Positions 52,367 through 62,844 of a DNA stretch of 64,000 bases are shown piece by piece (positions within the stretch are counted from its first letter, which is position 1; each line of letters opens with the position of its first letter). Source of the DNA: JBBRHQ01 sp963781345. GTDB lineage: Bacteria; Actinomycetota; Thermoleophilia; Solirubrobacterales; 70-9. The notes under the pieces were generated by a model. That model was given only the letters and a program-made list of their open reading frames with translations, was not told where the DNA came from and did not search any database. The position numbers were made by a program, and so were the translations under genes. The stretch spans positions 434,001-498,000 of the forward strand of contig CAWAFQ010000014.1 of assembly GCA_963781345.1 (NCBI GenBank), given 5' to 3'.

Positions 52367-54055
52367 GTGCTGCGCGAGCTGAGAATCGAGAACCTGCTGC
52401 TGATCGAGCGCGCCGAGCTGCGCCTCGGCGAGGGGCTGAACGCGATCACCGGCGAGACCGGCGCCGGGAAGACGATCCTCGCCCACTCGCTCGACCTGTT
52501 GATGGGAGGGAAGGCGCGCTCGGGCATCGTCCGTCCCGGCTGCGCCGAGGCCTGGGTCGAGGGGGTCTTCGACCTCCCGGCCGAGCTGCTCTCCGATCCC
52601 GATATGACCGAGCTTGCGGAGCGGCTTCCCGAGGGTGCGGAGGAGGTCGTCCTCGGCCGCCGCGTCTCGGCCTCGGGCCGCACCGGGGCTTTCGTCGCCG
52701 GCCGCTCCGCCTCGGCCGCCGACCTGCGCCTGCTCGGCGGTCGCCTGCTCGCCTTCTACGGCCAGCACGAGCACCGCAAGCTGACGATCTCCTCGGCCCA
52801 GCTCGAGATCCTCGACGGCTTTGCCGGCCAGGCGCACCTCGAAGAACGCGACGGCTACCGGACCGCGCATCGCGCCTGCGCGCGCCTCGAGGCCGAGATC
52901 GCCGAGCTGCGCGAGCGCGACGGGGCCCGCGAGCGCGATCTCGACCTCTTCCGCTACGAGCTCGCCGAGATCGAGGCCGCGGCGCCGGACGCCGAGGAGG
53001 AGGCGGGACTCGGCGCCGAGCGCGAGCGCCTGCGCCACGCCGAGGGCCTGCGCCTCGCCGCCGCCGAGGCGCTCGCGGCGATCTCGGGGGATGGCGAGGA
53101 CGGCACAGGCGCCAGCGGTCTGCTCGCCGTTGCCCAGGGTGCGATCCAGGGGGTCACGGGCGTCGACGCCGCTCTCGACGAGCGCGGCGCCCGCATCGAC
53201 ACCGTCGCCCTCGAGGTCGCCGATCTGGCGACCGATCTTCGCTCCTATCTCGACTCGATCGAGGCTGATCCCGGACGCCTGGTGGCGATCGAGGAGCGGC
53301 TCGAGACCCTCGACCGGCTGCGGCGGAAGCACGGCGGCACGGTCGAGTCGGTTCTGGCCCACGCCGAGCGCTGCCGTGCCGAGATCGAGCGGCTCGAGAA
53401 CGCCGAGGGTCGCAGCTCGGAGCTCGACGCCGAGCTGGCGGCAGCGCGGGATCGCAGGGTCGCCGCCGCGGAGTCCCTCACACGGGGGCGAACCGAGGCC
53501 GCTGCGGCGCTGCGGGACCGGATCGCAAAGGAGCTGGAGCAGTTGGCGATGCCGGGGGCGCGGCTCGAGGTCCGGCTCGACCCCCACCCCGACGGCTTCG
53601 GCCCCAACGGCGCCGAGACCGTGGAGCTGGCGGTGGCGACCAACCCGGGGATAGAGCCGGCGCCGCTTCGCGAGGCGGCCTCGGGAGGCGAGCTGTCGCG
53701 GGTGATGCTGGCGCTCTGCGGTCTCGGTGAGGCCGGTGCTTCGGCGACCCTCGTCTTCGATGAGATCGACTCCGGCGTCGGCGGCAAGACCGCCAGCATC
53801 GTCGGCGAGCGCCTGCGGGCGCTGGGGCAGGGCCGCCAGGTCCTCTGCATCACCCACCTTCCCCAGGTCGCGTCGCTCGCGTCTGCCCATTTCCGGATCG
53901 TGAAGAGCACCGTCGCGGGCGAGTCACAGGCGAGCGTCGAGAGAGTGGACGGCGATCAGCTGGTCGCCGAGATCGCCCGCATGCTGGGGGGCGGCGATGG
54001 CGAGGCCGACGATGCGGCCAGCCGCCACGCACGGGAGATGCTGGCGGCGGCCTGA
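52367..54055 (+). CDS. recN: DNA repair protein RecN
   Basis: 562 residues from GTG 52367 (ATG 52361 is an alternative). SMC-like: LRIENLLLIERAEL, Walker A AITGETGAGKTILA, coiled-coil arms rich in Glu/Arg/Ala (about 160-360), then the signature EAASGGELSRVMLALCG and Walker B TLVFDEIDSGVGGKTA, ending with ITHLPQVASLAS. Acts in double-strand-break repair. The conserved nadK-recN-steA-steB order is interrupted by the MFS gene upstream. Confidence 0.94.
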   Translation: MLRELRIENLLLIERAELRLGEGLNAITGETGAGKTILAHSLDLLMGGKARSGIVRPGCAEAWVEGVFDLPAELLSDPDMTELAERLPEGAEEVVLGRRVSASGRTGAFVAGRSASAADLRLLGGRLLAFYGQHEHRKLTISSAQLEILDGFAGQAHLEERDGYRTAHRACARLEAEIAELRERDGARERDLDLFRYELAEIEAAAPDAEEEAGLGAERERLRHAEGLRLAAAEALAAISGDGEDGTGASGLLAVAQGAIQGVTGVDAALDERGARIDTVALEVADLATDLRSYLDSIEADPGRLVAIEERLETLDRLRRKHGGTVESVLAHAERCRAEIERLENAEGRSSELDAELAAARDRRVAAAESLTRGRTEAAAALRDRIAKELEQLAMPGARLEVRLDPHPDGFGPNGAETVELAVATNPGIEPAPLREAASGGELSRVMLALCGLGEAGASATLVFDEIDSGVGGKTASIVGERLRALGQGRQVLCITHLPQVASLASAHFRIVKSTVAGESQASVERVDGDQLVAEIARMLGGGDGEADDAASRHAREMLAAA

Positions 54056-54091
54056 GCCGCCCAGTCCCTGGCGAAGGCTCCCCCGTTGGCT

Positions 54092-54097
54092 TAACCT
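54092..54097 (+). promoter_or_regulatory. -10 box TAACCT, leaderless start for steA
   Basis: TAACCT is followed by 6 nt and GTG 54104. Confidence 0.5.
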
Positions 54098-54103
54098 CAA
54101 TCC

Positions 54104-55291
54104 GTGGCCACGGCAAGCCGCACCCGCTTCAGGTTCCCGAGGCCGCGCCGAAACGGCGCAGCCGACGATGCGGCGATCCATGGCACAGCCCGGCTCGGCC
54201 GCAAGACCAAGGACCTGGTCAAGCGCCTGGGTCCGGCCGACATCGCCGTCATCGACCACACCAACATCGACCGGATCGCGGCCGAGGAGCTGATCGCCAC
54301 CGGCGTTCGGGCGGTGATCAACACCTCCGATTCCTCGAACGGGCGCTACCCGAACTCGGGACCCCTGCTGCTTGCCCGTGCGGGGATCACGATCATCGAC
54401 GCTCCGCGCTCGGACCTCTTCGACGTGCTCCGCGACGGCGACCCGCTCGCCATCTCCGGGGGGGCGATCATGCGGGGCGGCGAGGAGGTGCTGCGTGGGC
54501 GAGTGCTCGACGCCGACGAGCTCGCCGAGCAGCTCGAGCGCCAGCGACGCGAGATCAACGCGGCGCTGGGGGAGTTCGCCGAGAACACCGTCGCCCGCGT
54601 CCGCGACGAGGGTGACCTGCTGATGGGCGGGGTGGACTTCCCAACGACCCGGACCAGCTTCCGCGACCGCCATGTCCTGATCGTGGTTCGCGGCCACCGC
54701 CACCGCAGCGATCTGCAGGCGCTTCGCGCGTACATCCGCGATGTCAAGCCGCTGCTCGTCGGCGTCGACGGTGGCGCCAATGCCCTGCTCGAGGCGGGGC
54801 TCACCCCCGACGTGATCCTCGGCGACATGGACTCGGCGACCGACGCGGCGCTGCGCTGCGGCGCCGAGCTGATCGTCCACGCCTATCCCGACGGCAGCGC
54901 GCCCGGGCGCGATCGGCTGATCGGGCTCGCACTCGAGCACACGATGATCCCGGCCGCGGGGACGAGCCAGGACGTCGCGATGCTGCTCGCATTCGAGAAG
55001 GGGGCGGCCCTGATCGTCAGCGTCGGGGCTCACTTCAACCTGATCGAGTTCCTCGACAAGGATCGTGGCGGCATGTCTTCGACCTTCCTCACACGGCTGC
55101 GGATCGGCGAGACCCTGGTCGACGCCAAAGGGGTGAGCCGCCTCTACAACCCGGGCCTCGACATCAGCTACGTCGCCCTCTTCATGATCGCTTTCGCCGC
55201 CCTGCTGGTGATCGTCATCATCACCTCGCCGGCGCTCGACGACGTCGTCCGCCTGACCTGGCTGAAGATCAAGATCTGGCTGGGCCTCTGA
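54104..55291 (+). CDS. steA: SteA-like cytokinesis protein (thiamine-pyrophosphokinase-like fold)
   Basis: 395 residues. Central RTKDLVKRLGPADIAVIDHTNIDRIAAEEL-type region, a TPK-like catalytic fold (VGVDGGANALLEAG, VILGDMDSATDAAL, AAGTSQDVAMLLAFEKGAA), and one C-terminal helix (about 358-380, VALFMIAFAALLVIVI). SteA acts with SteB at the division site in Corynebacterium. The first 40 residues are Arg-rich. It precedes SteB as in Rv1697-Rv1698. Confidence 0.88.
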   Translation: MATASRTRFRFPRPRRNGAADDAAIHGTARLGRKTKDLVKRLGPADIAVIDHTNIDRIAAEELIATGVRAVINTSDSSNGRYPNSGPLLLARAGITIIDAPRSDLFDVLRDGDPLAISGGAIMRGGEEVLRGRVLDADELAEQLERQRREINAALGEFAENTVARVRDEGDLLMGGVDFPTTRTSFRDRHVLIVVRGHRHRSDLQALRAYIRDVKPLLVGVDGGANALLEAGLTPDVILGDMDSATDAALRCGAELIVHAYPDGSAPGRDRLIGLALEHTMIPAAGTSQDVAMLLAFEKGAALIVSVGAHFNLIEFLDKDRGGMSSTFLTRLRIGETLVDAKGVSRLYNPGLDISYVALFMIAFAALLVIVIITSPALDDVVRLTWLKIKIWLGL

Positions 55292-55320
55292 AGATGGGGA
55301 TCTGGCCGGGCTCTACCGAC

Positions 55321-55326
55321 TAGCCT
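55321..55326 (+). promoter_or_regulatory. -10 box TAGCCT upstream of steB
   Basis: TAGCCT is followed by 9 nt and ATG 55336, which starts a 22-codon frame; the steB frame itself begins about 60 nt further on with a GGAGGAGG ribosome-binding site. Confidence 0.4.
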
Positions 55327-55393
55327 CCCGGGGTCATGACGGTCCCGATCGAACAGTGCCGCCCCCGGACGAGCGGCGGAGGAGGCGGCAGGC

Positions 55394-56362
55394 ATCGGCT
55401 ATAGCGCTCGCTATCACGCGGCGTCCCTCGCGGCTGTCTTTCTCGCGCTCGCGATCGGGATCCTGATCGGCGCCGAGTTCGGCGGCGATGTCGTCTCGAA
55501 CACCCGCAAGGACCTCGAAAAGAGCATCACCGGTGATCTCGCCGACGCCCGCAGCCGCGCCGATGACCTCGCCGGCCAGCTCGCCCGCGCGAAGGAGTTC
55601 TCCGATCGCATCTACCCGGTGCTGGCCCAGGACAAGCTCAACGGCCGCCGCATCGGTGTCCTCGGCCTCGGCGGGCTGCCCGGGGGGGTATCCGGTGAAA
55701 TCGAGGCGGCGCTGGAGCCGACGGGGGCGAAGCTGGCCGCGGTCGGCGTGATCCGCGAGCCTCCCGACGTCAACTCGCTTGCGGGCGACCTCGCCGACAC
55801 CCGCTTCTCCGATGTGGCCACCAACCCCGACACGGTGCAGGCCCTCGGAGCCGGGCTCGGGCGCCAGCTGGTGATCGGCGGGAACCTGCTGCAGCGGACG
55901 AGCAGCAAGGTGTTCTCGCGCGCCAGTGGGCGCTTCGGCAACCTCGACGGGCTGATAGTCGTCCGCGACCAGCCAGAGCCTCTGGGCAGCGTTGAGCGCG
56001 AGAACACGAAGAGGCTGGAGGACGGCCTCCTCGACGGAGTCGGGGGGACCGCCGTCAACGCGGTCGGGGTCGAGCAGAGCGACGCCGATCCCTCTTCGAT
56101 CTCCTACTTCGACGACCACGGCCTCTCGACCGTCGACGACATCGAGCTCACCTCAGGCAAGGTCGCGTCAATTTTCGCCCTGCTCGGAGCCGAGGGCAAC
56201 TTCGGGATCAAGGGCTCGGCCGACCGGCTTCTCCCCGATCTGCTGACACCCGGGCCCGTGATCGTGGTTCCGAGGCCGAGCGGCTCAGGCAACGGCGCCA
56301 ACCCGTCCGGCTCGGGCGGCGGCGGCAACTCGGGCGGCGTGGCCGTTGGCCAGGGCAAGTGA
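55394..56362 (+). CDS. steB: SteB/MctB-like outer-envelope protein, no ATG/GTG/TTG start
   Basis: About 322 residues: GYSARYHAASLAAVFLALAIGILIG (N-terminal helix), a coiled segment (SRADDLAGQLARAKEF), then an extracytoplasmic domain (RIGVLGLGGLPGGVSGEIEAAL, GRFGNLDGLIVVRDQPEP) and a Gly/Ser-rich tail. Matches the MctB/SteB copper-transport/division family (Rv1698). The codon before GGC TAT AGC is ATC, where homologues would have ATG; the frame upstream holds no ATG, GTG or TTG back to a stop at 55337. So either ATC is a substitution for ATG or it is a rare start. Ends overlapping the next GTG. Confidence 0.78.
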   Translation: MGYSARYHAASLAAVFLALAIGILIGAEFGGDVVSNTRKDLEKSITGDLADARSRADDLAGQLARAKEFSDRIYPVLAQDKLNGRRIGVLGLGGLPGGVSGEIEAALEPTGAKLAAVGVIREPPDVNSLAGDLADTRFSDVATNPDTVQALGAGLGRQLVIGGNLLQRTSSKVFSRASGRFGNLDGLIVVRDQPEPLGSVERENTKRLEDGLLDGVGGTAVNAVGVEQSDADPSSISYFDDHGLSTVDDIELTSGKVASIFALLGAEGNFGIKGSADRLLPDLLTPGPVIVVPRPSGSGNGANPSGSGGGGNSGGVAVGQGK

Positions 56363-57194
56363 CCTGGATCGGCTTCCCCGTCGCGATCGCGGTGGCGCTG
56401 CTGGTCCTCCCGGCGGGAATACGCGGGCTGATCGACGCCGGGCTCACCCGTGAGAACTACCGCGGTGCGGTCCTCGCCTTCCCGCTCGGCGCGGTGATCG
56501 CCACCTCTGCCCTGGTCGCGCTGGCGCCGCTCGCCTTCCTCGACGACCGCGCCGACCTCGACCTCCTCGATCCCGACCTGCGGCGCTGGATCACCTACGT
56601 GATCGGGGTCGCATTCCTGGGCTTCCTCGACGACTCGCTCGGTCGTGGTGCGGCTGTGGATGCCCCCCGCGGCTGGCGCGGACACGCCGCCGCCCTGCGC
56701 TCCGGGCGCCTCTCGACGGGCGCGATCAAGGCGATCGGGGCGCTCGCCCTCGCCGCCTACGTCGTCAGCGGAACCGGCCGCCAGTCGGGCGCCTACCTCG
56801 CCGACGTGGCGCTGCTGATCCTGGCGACCAACCTCTTCAACCTGATCGACCTGCGGGGCGGGCGGGCGGAGAAGTCGCTCGTGCTGCTCGGCGCCGGGCT
56901 CTGTATCGGCGCCTGGACGCTGGGGCCGATCGAGCTGATGGGGATATTCGCCGGGCCTGTCATCGTCGGCGCATGGTTCACGCTGGGCGAGCGGGCGATG
57001 CTCGGCGACACCGGATCGAACCTCGTCGGCGCCGTCGCCGGGGTCTGGCTGCTCACCACCCTCGACCAGAGCGGGCGGCTGATCGCCCTTGCGCTGATCG
57101 CGCTGATCACGGTCTATGGGGAATTCCGTTCGATTTCAGCGGCGATCTCCTCGATTCCGCCACTGCGCCTACTAGACTCGCTCGGGAGAGCCAG

Positions 57195-57198
<4 letters not shown>
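56359..57198 (+). CDS. MraY/WecA-like membrane glycosyltransferase-family protein
   Basis: 279 residues, about 8 hydrophobic helices. Retains the family Asp motifs FLGFLDDSLG and NLFNLIDLRGGRAEKS (NxxNxxD), and GERAMLGDTGSNLVGAVAGV. The His-rich cytoplasmic loop of MraY/WecA is not visible. Possible role: polyprenyl-phosphate sugar-1-phosphate transfer or a degenerate relative in envelope assembly. It overlaps SteB by 4 nt (GTGA) and pyrG by 4 nt (ATGA); I know of no such gene between SteB and PyrG in mycobacteria. Confidence 0.75.
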
Positions 57199-58901
<1,703 letters not shown>

Positions 58902-58959
58902 GCGCTCTGCAGGGCGCCTCGGGCATCTCGGTCGAGGGCGAGGAGAGTGCGCGGCCGAA

Positions 58960-58965
58960 TAGCCT
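58960..58965 (+). promoter_or_regulatory. -10 box TAGCCT, leaderless start
   Basis: TAGCCT is followed by 7 nt and GTG 58973. Confidence 0.55.
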
Positions 58966-58972
58966 TGGCGGC

Positions 58973-60109
58973 GTGAACGCCGAGCGCCTGCACGACCGCT
59001 TCGCCCGCCTCTGTGAGCTCCGCAGCCCGAGCGGGGAGGAGCGCGAGGCTGCCGACGCGGTCGCCGCCGAGCTCAGCGGGCTCGGACTCGAGGTCAGCGA
59101 GGATGACGCCGCGGAGGCGACCGGGTGCGGGGCCGGCAACCTGCTCGCGAGGTTGGCCGGGCGCAGCGACCGCTGGCTGCTGTTCAGCGGACACCTCGAC
59201 ACGGTTCCCCACGAGGGCCCGGTCGAGGTAGACCTCTCCGATGGCGTCTTCCGCAGCGCCGGTGAGACGATCCTCGGCGCCGACAACAAGGCGGCTCTGG
59301 CGGTCCTGATCGAGCTTGTCGCGCTCCACGCTGCCGACCCGCCCGAGGTCGGGATCGAGCTACTGCTGACGGTAGGCGAGGAGCAGGCGCTGCTCGGTGC
59401 CAAGGCCTTCGATGCATCCGCGCTGCGCTCCGAGGCCGGGTTCGTCCTCGACCACGCCAGCCCGATCGGTGAGGTGATCACCGCCTCACCGAGCTACCAG
59501 CGCCTCGACGCCCGCTTCGAGGGTGCGGAGGCGCACGCCGGGATACGTCCCGAGGAGGGGAGCAGCGCGATCGCCGCCGCCGCCGCCGCTGTCGCTGCGA
59601 TGGACCTCGGCCGCCTCGACCCCGAGACGACCGCCAACGTCGGCGTGATCGAGGGCGGCTCCGCTGCCAACGTGGTCCCGGGAAGCTGCCGGATCGAGGC
59701 CGAGGCTCGCAGCCTCGACCCCGGTCGCTCGGCCGAGGTCGCCGGCGCGATGTCGCAGGCCTGTGCCTGGGCGGCGAGCGAGCGTGGCTGCGACCTCGAT
59801 GTCCGCATCTCGGAGCTGTTTCGCGGCTACCGGATCCCGTCGTCCTCGCCCTCGCTTGCACTGGCCGAGGCGGGTCTTCGGCGTGCGGACCACGAGCCGA
59901 TTCGGGTTGCAACCGGCGGCGGGAGCGACGCCAACGCGCTGATCGCGGCCGGGTTCGACTGCGTTCTGCTCGCAAACGGCACCGACGCCAATCACACCAA
60001 CCACGAGAGCGTCCCGGCTGCAAACCTCGACTCCATGCTCGCGGTCTGCGAGGCGATCCTGCTCGAGGCGGCGGCGAGCGGAAAGCCGCCCGTGGAGGCT
60101 CACCCATGA
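58973..60109 (+). CDS. M20 family metallopeptidase (PepT-like)
   Basis: 378 residues. FSGHLDTVPHEGPVEV (metal His and Asp), LGADNKAALAVLIELV, TVGEEQALLGAKAFDA (catalytic Glu pair), VLDHASPIGEV and a Gly/Ala-rich lid domain (about 180-290), then GGGSDANALIAAGF and TNHESVPAANL. Cleaves peptides or acylated amino acids with two metal ions. Inserted between pyrG and the Nudix gene. Confidence 0.88.
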   Translation: MNAERLHDRFARLCELRSPSGEEREAADAVAAELSGLGLEVSEDDAAEATGCGAGNLLARLAGRSDRWLLFSGHLDTVPHEGPVEVDLSDGVFRSAGETILGADNKAALAVLIELVALHAADPPEVGIELLLTVGEEQALLGAKAFDASALRSEAGFVLDHASPIGEVITASPSYQRLDARFEGAEAHAGIRPEEGSSAIAAAAAAVAAMDLGRLDPETTANVGVIEGGSAANVVPGSCRIEAEARSLDPGRSAEVAGAMSQACAWAASERGCDLDVRISELFRGYRIPSSSPSLALAEAGLRRADHEPIRVATGGGSDANALIAAGFDCVLLANGTDANHTNHESVPAANLDSMLAVCEAILLEAAASGKPPVEAHP

Positions 60110-60122
60110 GCGAAGTGCGGCG

Positions 60123-61145
60123 ATGCTGAAGCTGCGCCGCGGCGTGATTGTCGAGGAGGCGCCGCTGACGGTCGAGGTTGACGGTGAACGTCGAGCGGCC
60201 TGGGCCGACGAGGGGCTGCTCGGGGAGATGCGCGTGGGCGACGAGGTCGTCGTCAATGTCGAGGCGCTCGACCTCGGGCTCGGATCGGGCGGGCTCGACA
60301 TCGTCCACGTCAATCTCAGCCGCGGGCTCGAGGGCGCCGGAGCCGGCGGCGCCCATGTGATGAAACTCAACTACACGCCGATCCAGCACTCGGTCGAGCC
60401 GGTGGAGCGCTCCGATGAGGATGTGGCAGCCGGGCGCGAGACGACCACCCCGGTGCTGGTGATCCCCCTCCACGGCCAACTGGCGCCGGCGGCGTGGGCT
60501 GCGGGGCAGGCCCTGCCGGGGCTTCGGGTCGGCTACCTGCAGACGGCGGGGGGCGCTCTGCCGGGGCGGATCTCCCGCGACGTGGCCCAGCTGCGGGGCC
60601 TGGGAATCCTCTGCGGCCACGTCACCGCGGCGCCCGCCTACGGCGGTGAGCAGGAGTCGCTGAGCCTCGCCGGGGCGCTGGACGCGGCCGCGCACCGGCT
60701 CCGCTGGCAGGCGGTGATCGCCGGACCCGGGCCGGGGATCATCGGCTCCGAGACCCATTTCGGGCACGGTGGTATGGCGGCGCTCGACAGCGCTCACGCC
60801 GCCCTCGCCCTGGGGATGCCGACGCTGCTCTCGCCGCGCCTCTCCGACGCCGATCCGCGCCCGCGCCACCGAGGCGTCAGCCACCACACGCGAACGGTGC
60901 TGGAGCTTCTCCTCGCCGGGGTCGAGGTGCCGGTGCCCGAGGACGCCCGGGCCGCGCTCGAGGAGCTGCGCTCGCTCGCAGGCGGGCGCCACCGCGTCGA
61001 TGCCCATCCGGCCGACGTCGACCGCTACGCAGCCAGCGGCCTGCCGACGCGGACGATGGGGCGGGGCCTCGACGAGGACCGGGTCTTCTTTGCTGCCGCA
61101 CTCGCCTCCGGCACAGCGCTCGCTGCTGCGGCGGGGGAGCGATGA
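60123..61145 (+). CDS. DUF3866 family protein
   Basis: 340 residues, matching the DUF3866 family (function unknown, found in Actinobacteria and Firmicutes). KLNYTPIQHSVEPVER, VIPLHGQLAPAAWAAGQALP, IAGPGPGIIGSETHFGHGGMAALDSAHAAL and SPRLSDADPRPRHRGVSHHTRT are the conserved stretches, with His-rich positions suggesting metal binding. The GTG/ATG options are resolved to ATG 60123. Overlaps the Nudix gene by 4 nt (ATGA). Confidence 0.82.
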   Translation: MLKLRRGVIVEEAPLTVEVDGERRAAWADEGLLGEMRVGDEVVVNVEALDLGLGSGGLDIVHVNLSRGLEGAGAGGAHVMKLNYTPIQHSVEPVERSDEDVAAGRETTTPVLVIPLHGQLAPAAWAAGQALPGLRVGYLQTAGGALPGRISRDVAQLRGLGILCGHVTAAPAYGGEQESLSLAGALDAAAHRLRWQAVIAGPGPGIIGSETHFGHGGMAALDSAHAALALGMPTLLSPRLSDADPRPRHRGVSHHTRTVLELLLAGVEVPVPEDARAALEELRSLAGGRHRVDAHPADVDRYAASGLPTRTMGRGLDEDRVFFAAALASGTALAAAAGER

Positions 61146-61699
61146 GCGGCGGCGGGAGTGGCGGGGGTGCGATGAGGATCGAGCGCCTCGGCTCGCGCAC
61201 CGCTTATGAGGGCGGTTTCTTCGATGTTCGCGTCGACCGGGTCCGCTACCCCGACGGTTCCGAGCACGAGCGCGAGATCGCCGTCCACCCGGGTGCGGTG
61301 GCGATCCTCCCACACGACTCCGAGCGCCTCTACATGGTCCGCCAGCCGCGCGAGTCGGTCGGCGAGGAGGACCTGCTCGAGCTTCCGGCGGGGAAGCTCG
61401 ATGTCGAGGGTGAGTCGCCGCTGGAGTGCGCCCGGCGAGAGCTGCGCGAGGAGGTCGGCCTCGTGGCCGAAGACTGGAGGGAGTGCAAGCGGATCTACAC
61501 CAGTCCCGGGTTCACCAGCGAGGAGGTCCACCTGTTCGTCGCCACCGGTCTCGAGCACGTCGGGACCGATCCGACCGAGGGGGAGAGGATCGAGATCGTC
61601 GAGTTCCCTCTGGCGGAGATCGACGCGGTGATCGAGCGCTGCGCCGACGCCACCTCCCTGGTGGCGCTGCTGCTGTTTCGCGCGGGCCTTCTTCCCTAG
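61142..61699 (+). CDS. ADP-ribose pyrophosphatase-type Nudix hydrolase
   Basis: 185 residues. Nudix box GKLDVEGESPLECARRELREEVGL, with a G-x6-E spacing (one more residue than the GX5E consensus), as I recall in the M. tuberculosis Rv1700 ADP-ribose pyrophosphatase. VPGHV-like EEVHLFVATGLEHVG and TSPGFTSEEVH match that subfamily. ATG 61142 overlaps DUF3866; ATG 61172 is an alternative. Neighbour of xerD, as Rv1700-Rv1701. Confidence 0.9.
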   Translation: MSGGGSGGGAMRIERLGSRTAYEGGFFDVRVDRVRYPDGSEHEREIAVHPGAVAILPHDSERLYMVRQPRESVGEEDLLELPAGKLDVEGESPLECARRELREEVGLVAEDWRECKRIYTSPGFTSEEVHLFVATGLEHVGTDPTEGERIEIVEFPLAEIDAVIERCADATSLVALLLFRAGLLP

Positions 61700-61770
61700 C
61701 TCGCCGCCCGGCCGGGCGGGCGCCGGCTTGCGGCGCAAGGGATGGGTGGCGTCGGGCAGAAACCCGGGCC

Positions 61771-62736
61771 ATGGCAATTGCCGTCCGTCCCCAGCCGCCC
61801 CAGTCTCCAACACCGCCGTCCGGCGCCCGGTTCGAGGGGTTGGTTCTCGACTTCCTCTCCTACCTCGAGCTCGAGCGGGGGCTCTCACGGAACACCCTCA
61901 ACGCCTACCGCACCGACCTGCACCAGTACGGGGAGTTCCTCGGCCGGCGAGGAGTCGACGCGCTCCAAGCGCGGCCCTCCGACGTCGCCGACTTCCTCGC
62001 CGAGCTTGCGATCGGCAACGGGCGCCCTCCATGCTCGGCTTCGACCATCCACCGCAAGGCCGCCTGTCTGCGGTCCTTCTACAAGCACCTGCGGCGCGAG
62101 GAGCTGATCGTCGACGACCCGACAGCGGCACTGAGCGCTCCCCGGCGCTCGAAGAAGCTTCCGGTGGTCCTCAACTACTCCGAGGTGCGCAATCTGCTCG
62201 CCTCCCCGCGCGGCGACTCCCCGACGACCCTTCGCGACCGCGCGATGCTCGAGGTGATGTATGCGTGCGGGCTGCGGGCCTCGGAGACGATCGGGCTCGA
62301 GCTCTCCGACCTCGACCTGCGCCAGGGATTCCTGCGGGCCCGGGGCAAGGGCTCAAAGGAGCGCCTGGTCCCGCTCGGTCGCCAGGCAATCGCCGCTGTC
62401 AACGTCTACCTGCGCGGCGGCCGCCCGAAGCTGATCGGTGAGCGCCCCGAGCGCAAGCTCTTCGTCAACTTCCGCGGCGGCCCGCTCACCCGCCAGGGCC
62501 TCTACAAGATCGTCCAGCGCCACGCCGCAGACGCCGGCCTCGCGGGGAAGATGAGCCCGCACACGCTGCGCCACAGCTTCGCCACCCACCTGCTCGTCGG
62601 AGGCTGCGACCTGCGCGCGGTGCAGGAGATGCTCGGCCACGCCGACATCGCGACGACCCAGATGTACACGCACCTCTCGGGCGACCAGCTCAAGGAGGTC
62701 TACTTTCAGGCTCACCCGCGAGCCAGCGCCCGCTAG
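61771..62736 (+). CDS. xerD: Tyrosine site-specific recombinase XerD
   Basis: 321 residues. Core-binding domain (FEGLVLDFLSYLELERGLSRNTLNAYRTDLHQY) and catalytic domain: Arg in YACGLRASETIGLELSDL, Lys region GKGSKERLVPLG, His-x-x-Arg in SPHTLRHSFATHLL, His in LGHADIATTQMYTHLS and the Tyr nucleophile. Resolves chromosome dimers at dif with XerC. No dif site was found. Order conserved with Rv1701. Confidence 0.93.
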   Translation: MAIAVRPQPPQSPTPPSGARFEGLVLDFLSYLELERGLSRNTLNAYRTDLHQYGEFLGRRGVDALQARPSDVADFLAELAIGNGRPPCSASTIHRKAACLRSFYKHLRREELIVDDPTAALSAPRRSKKLPVVLNYSEVRNLLASPRGDSPTTLRDRAMLEVMYACGLRASETIGLELSDLDLRQGFLRARGKGSKERLVPLGRQAIAAVNVYLRGGRPKLIGERPERKLFVNFRGGPLTRQGLYKIVQRHAADAGLAGKMSPHTLRHSFATHLLVGGCDLRAVQEMLGHADIATTQMYTHLSGDQLKEVYFQAHPRASAR

Positions 62737-62844
62737 CCGGCCCCCAGGCGCCCCCGGCGGCCGAAGGCAGTTCTCCGTGCATCGCATGCCTAGCGGGTGC
62801 GCTCGGCGACGTGGCCCCGCGTTCTCGGCTGAGAGAATCGGGCG

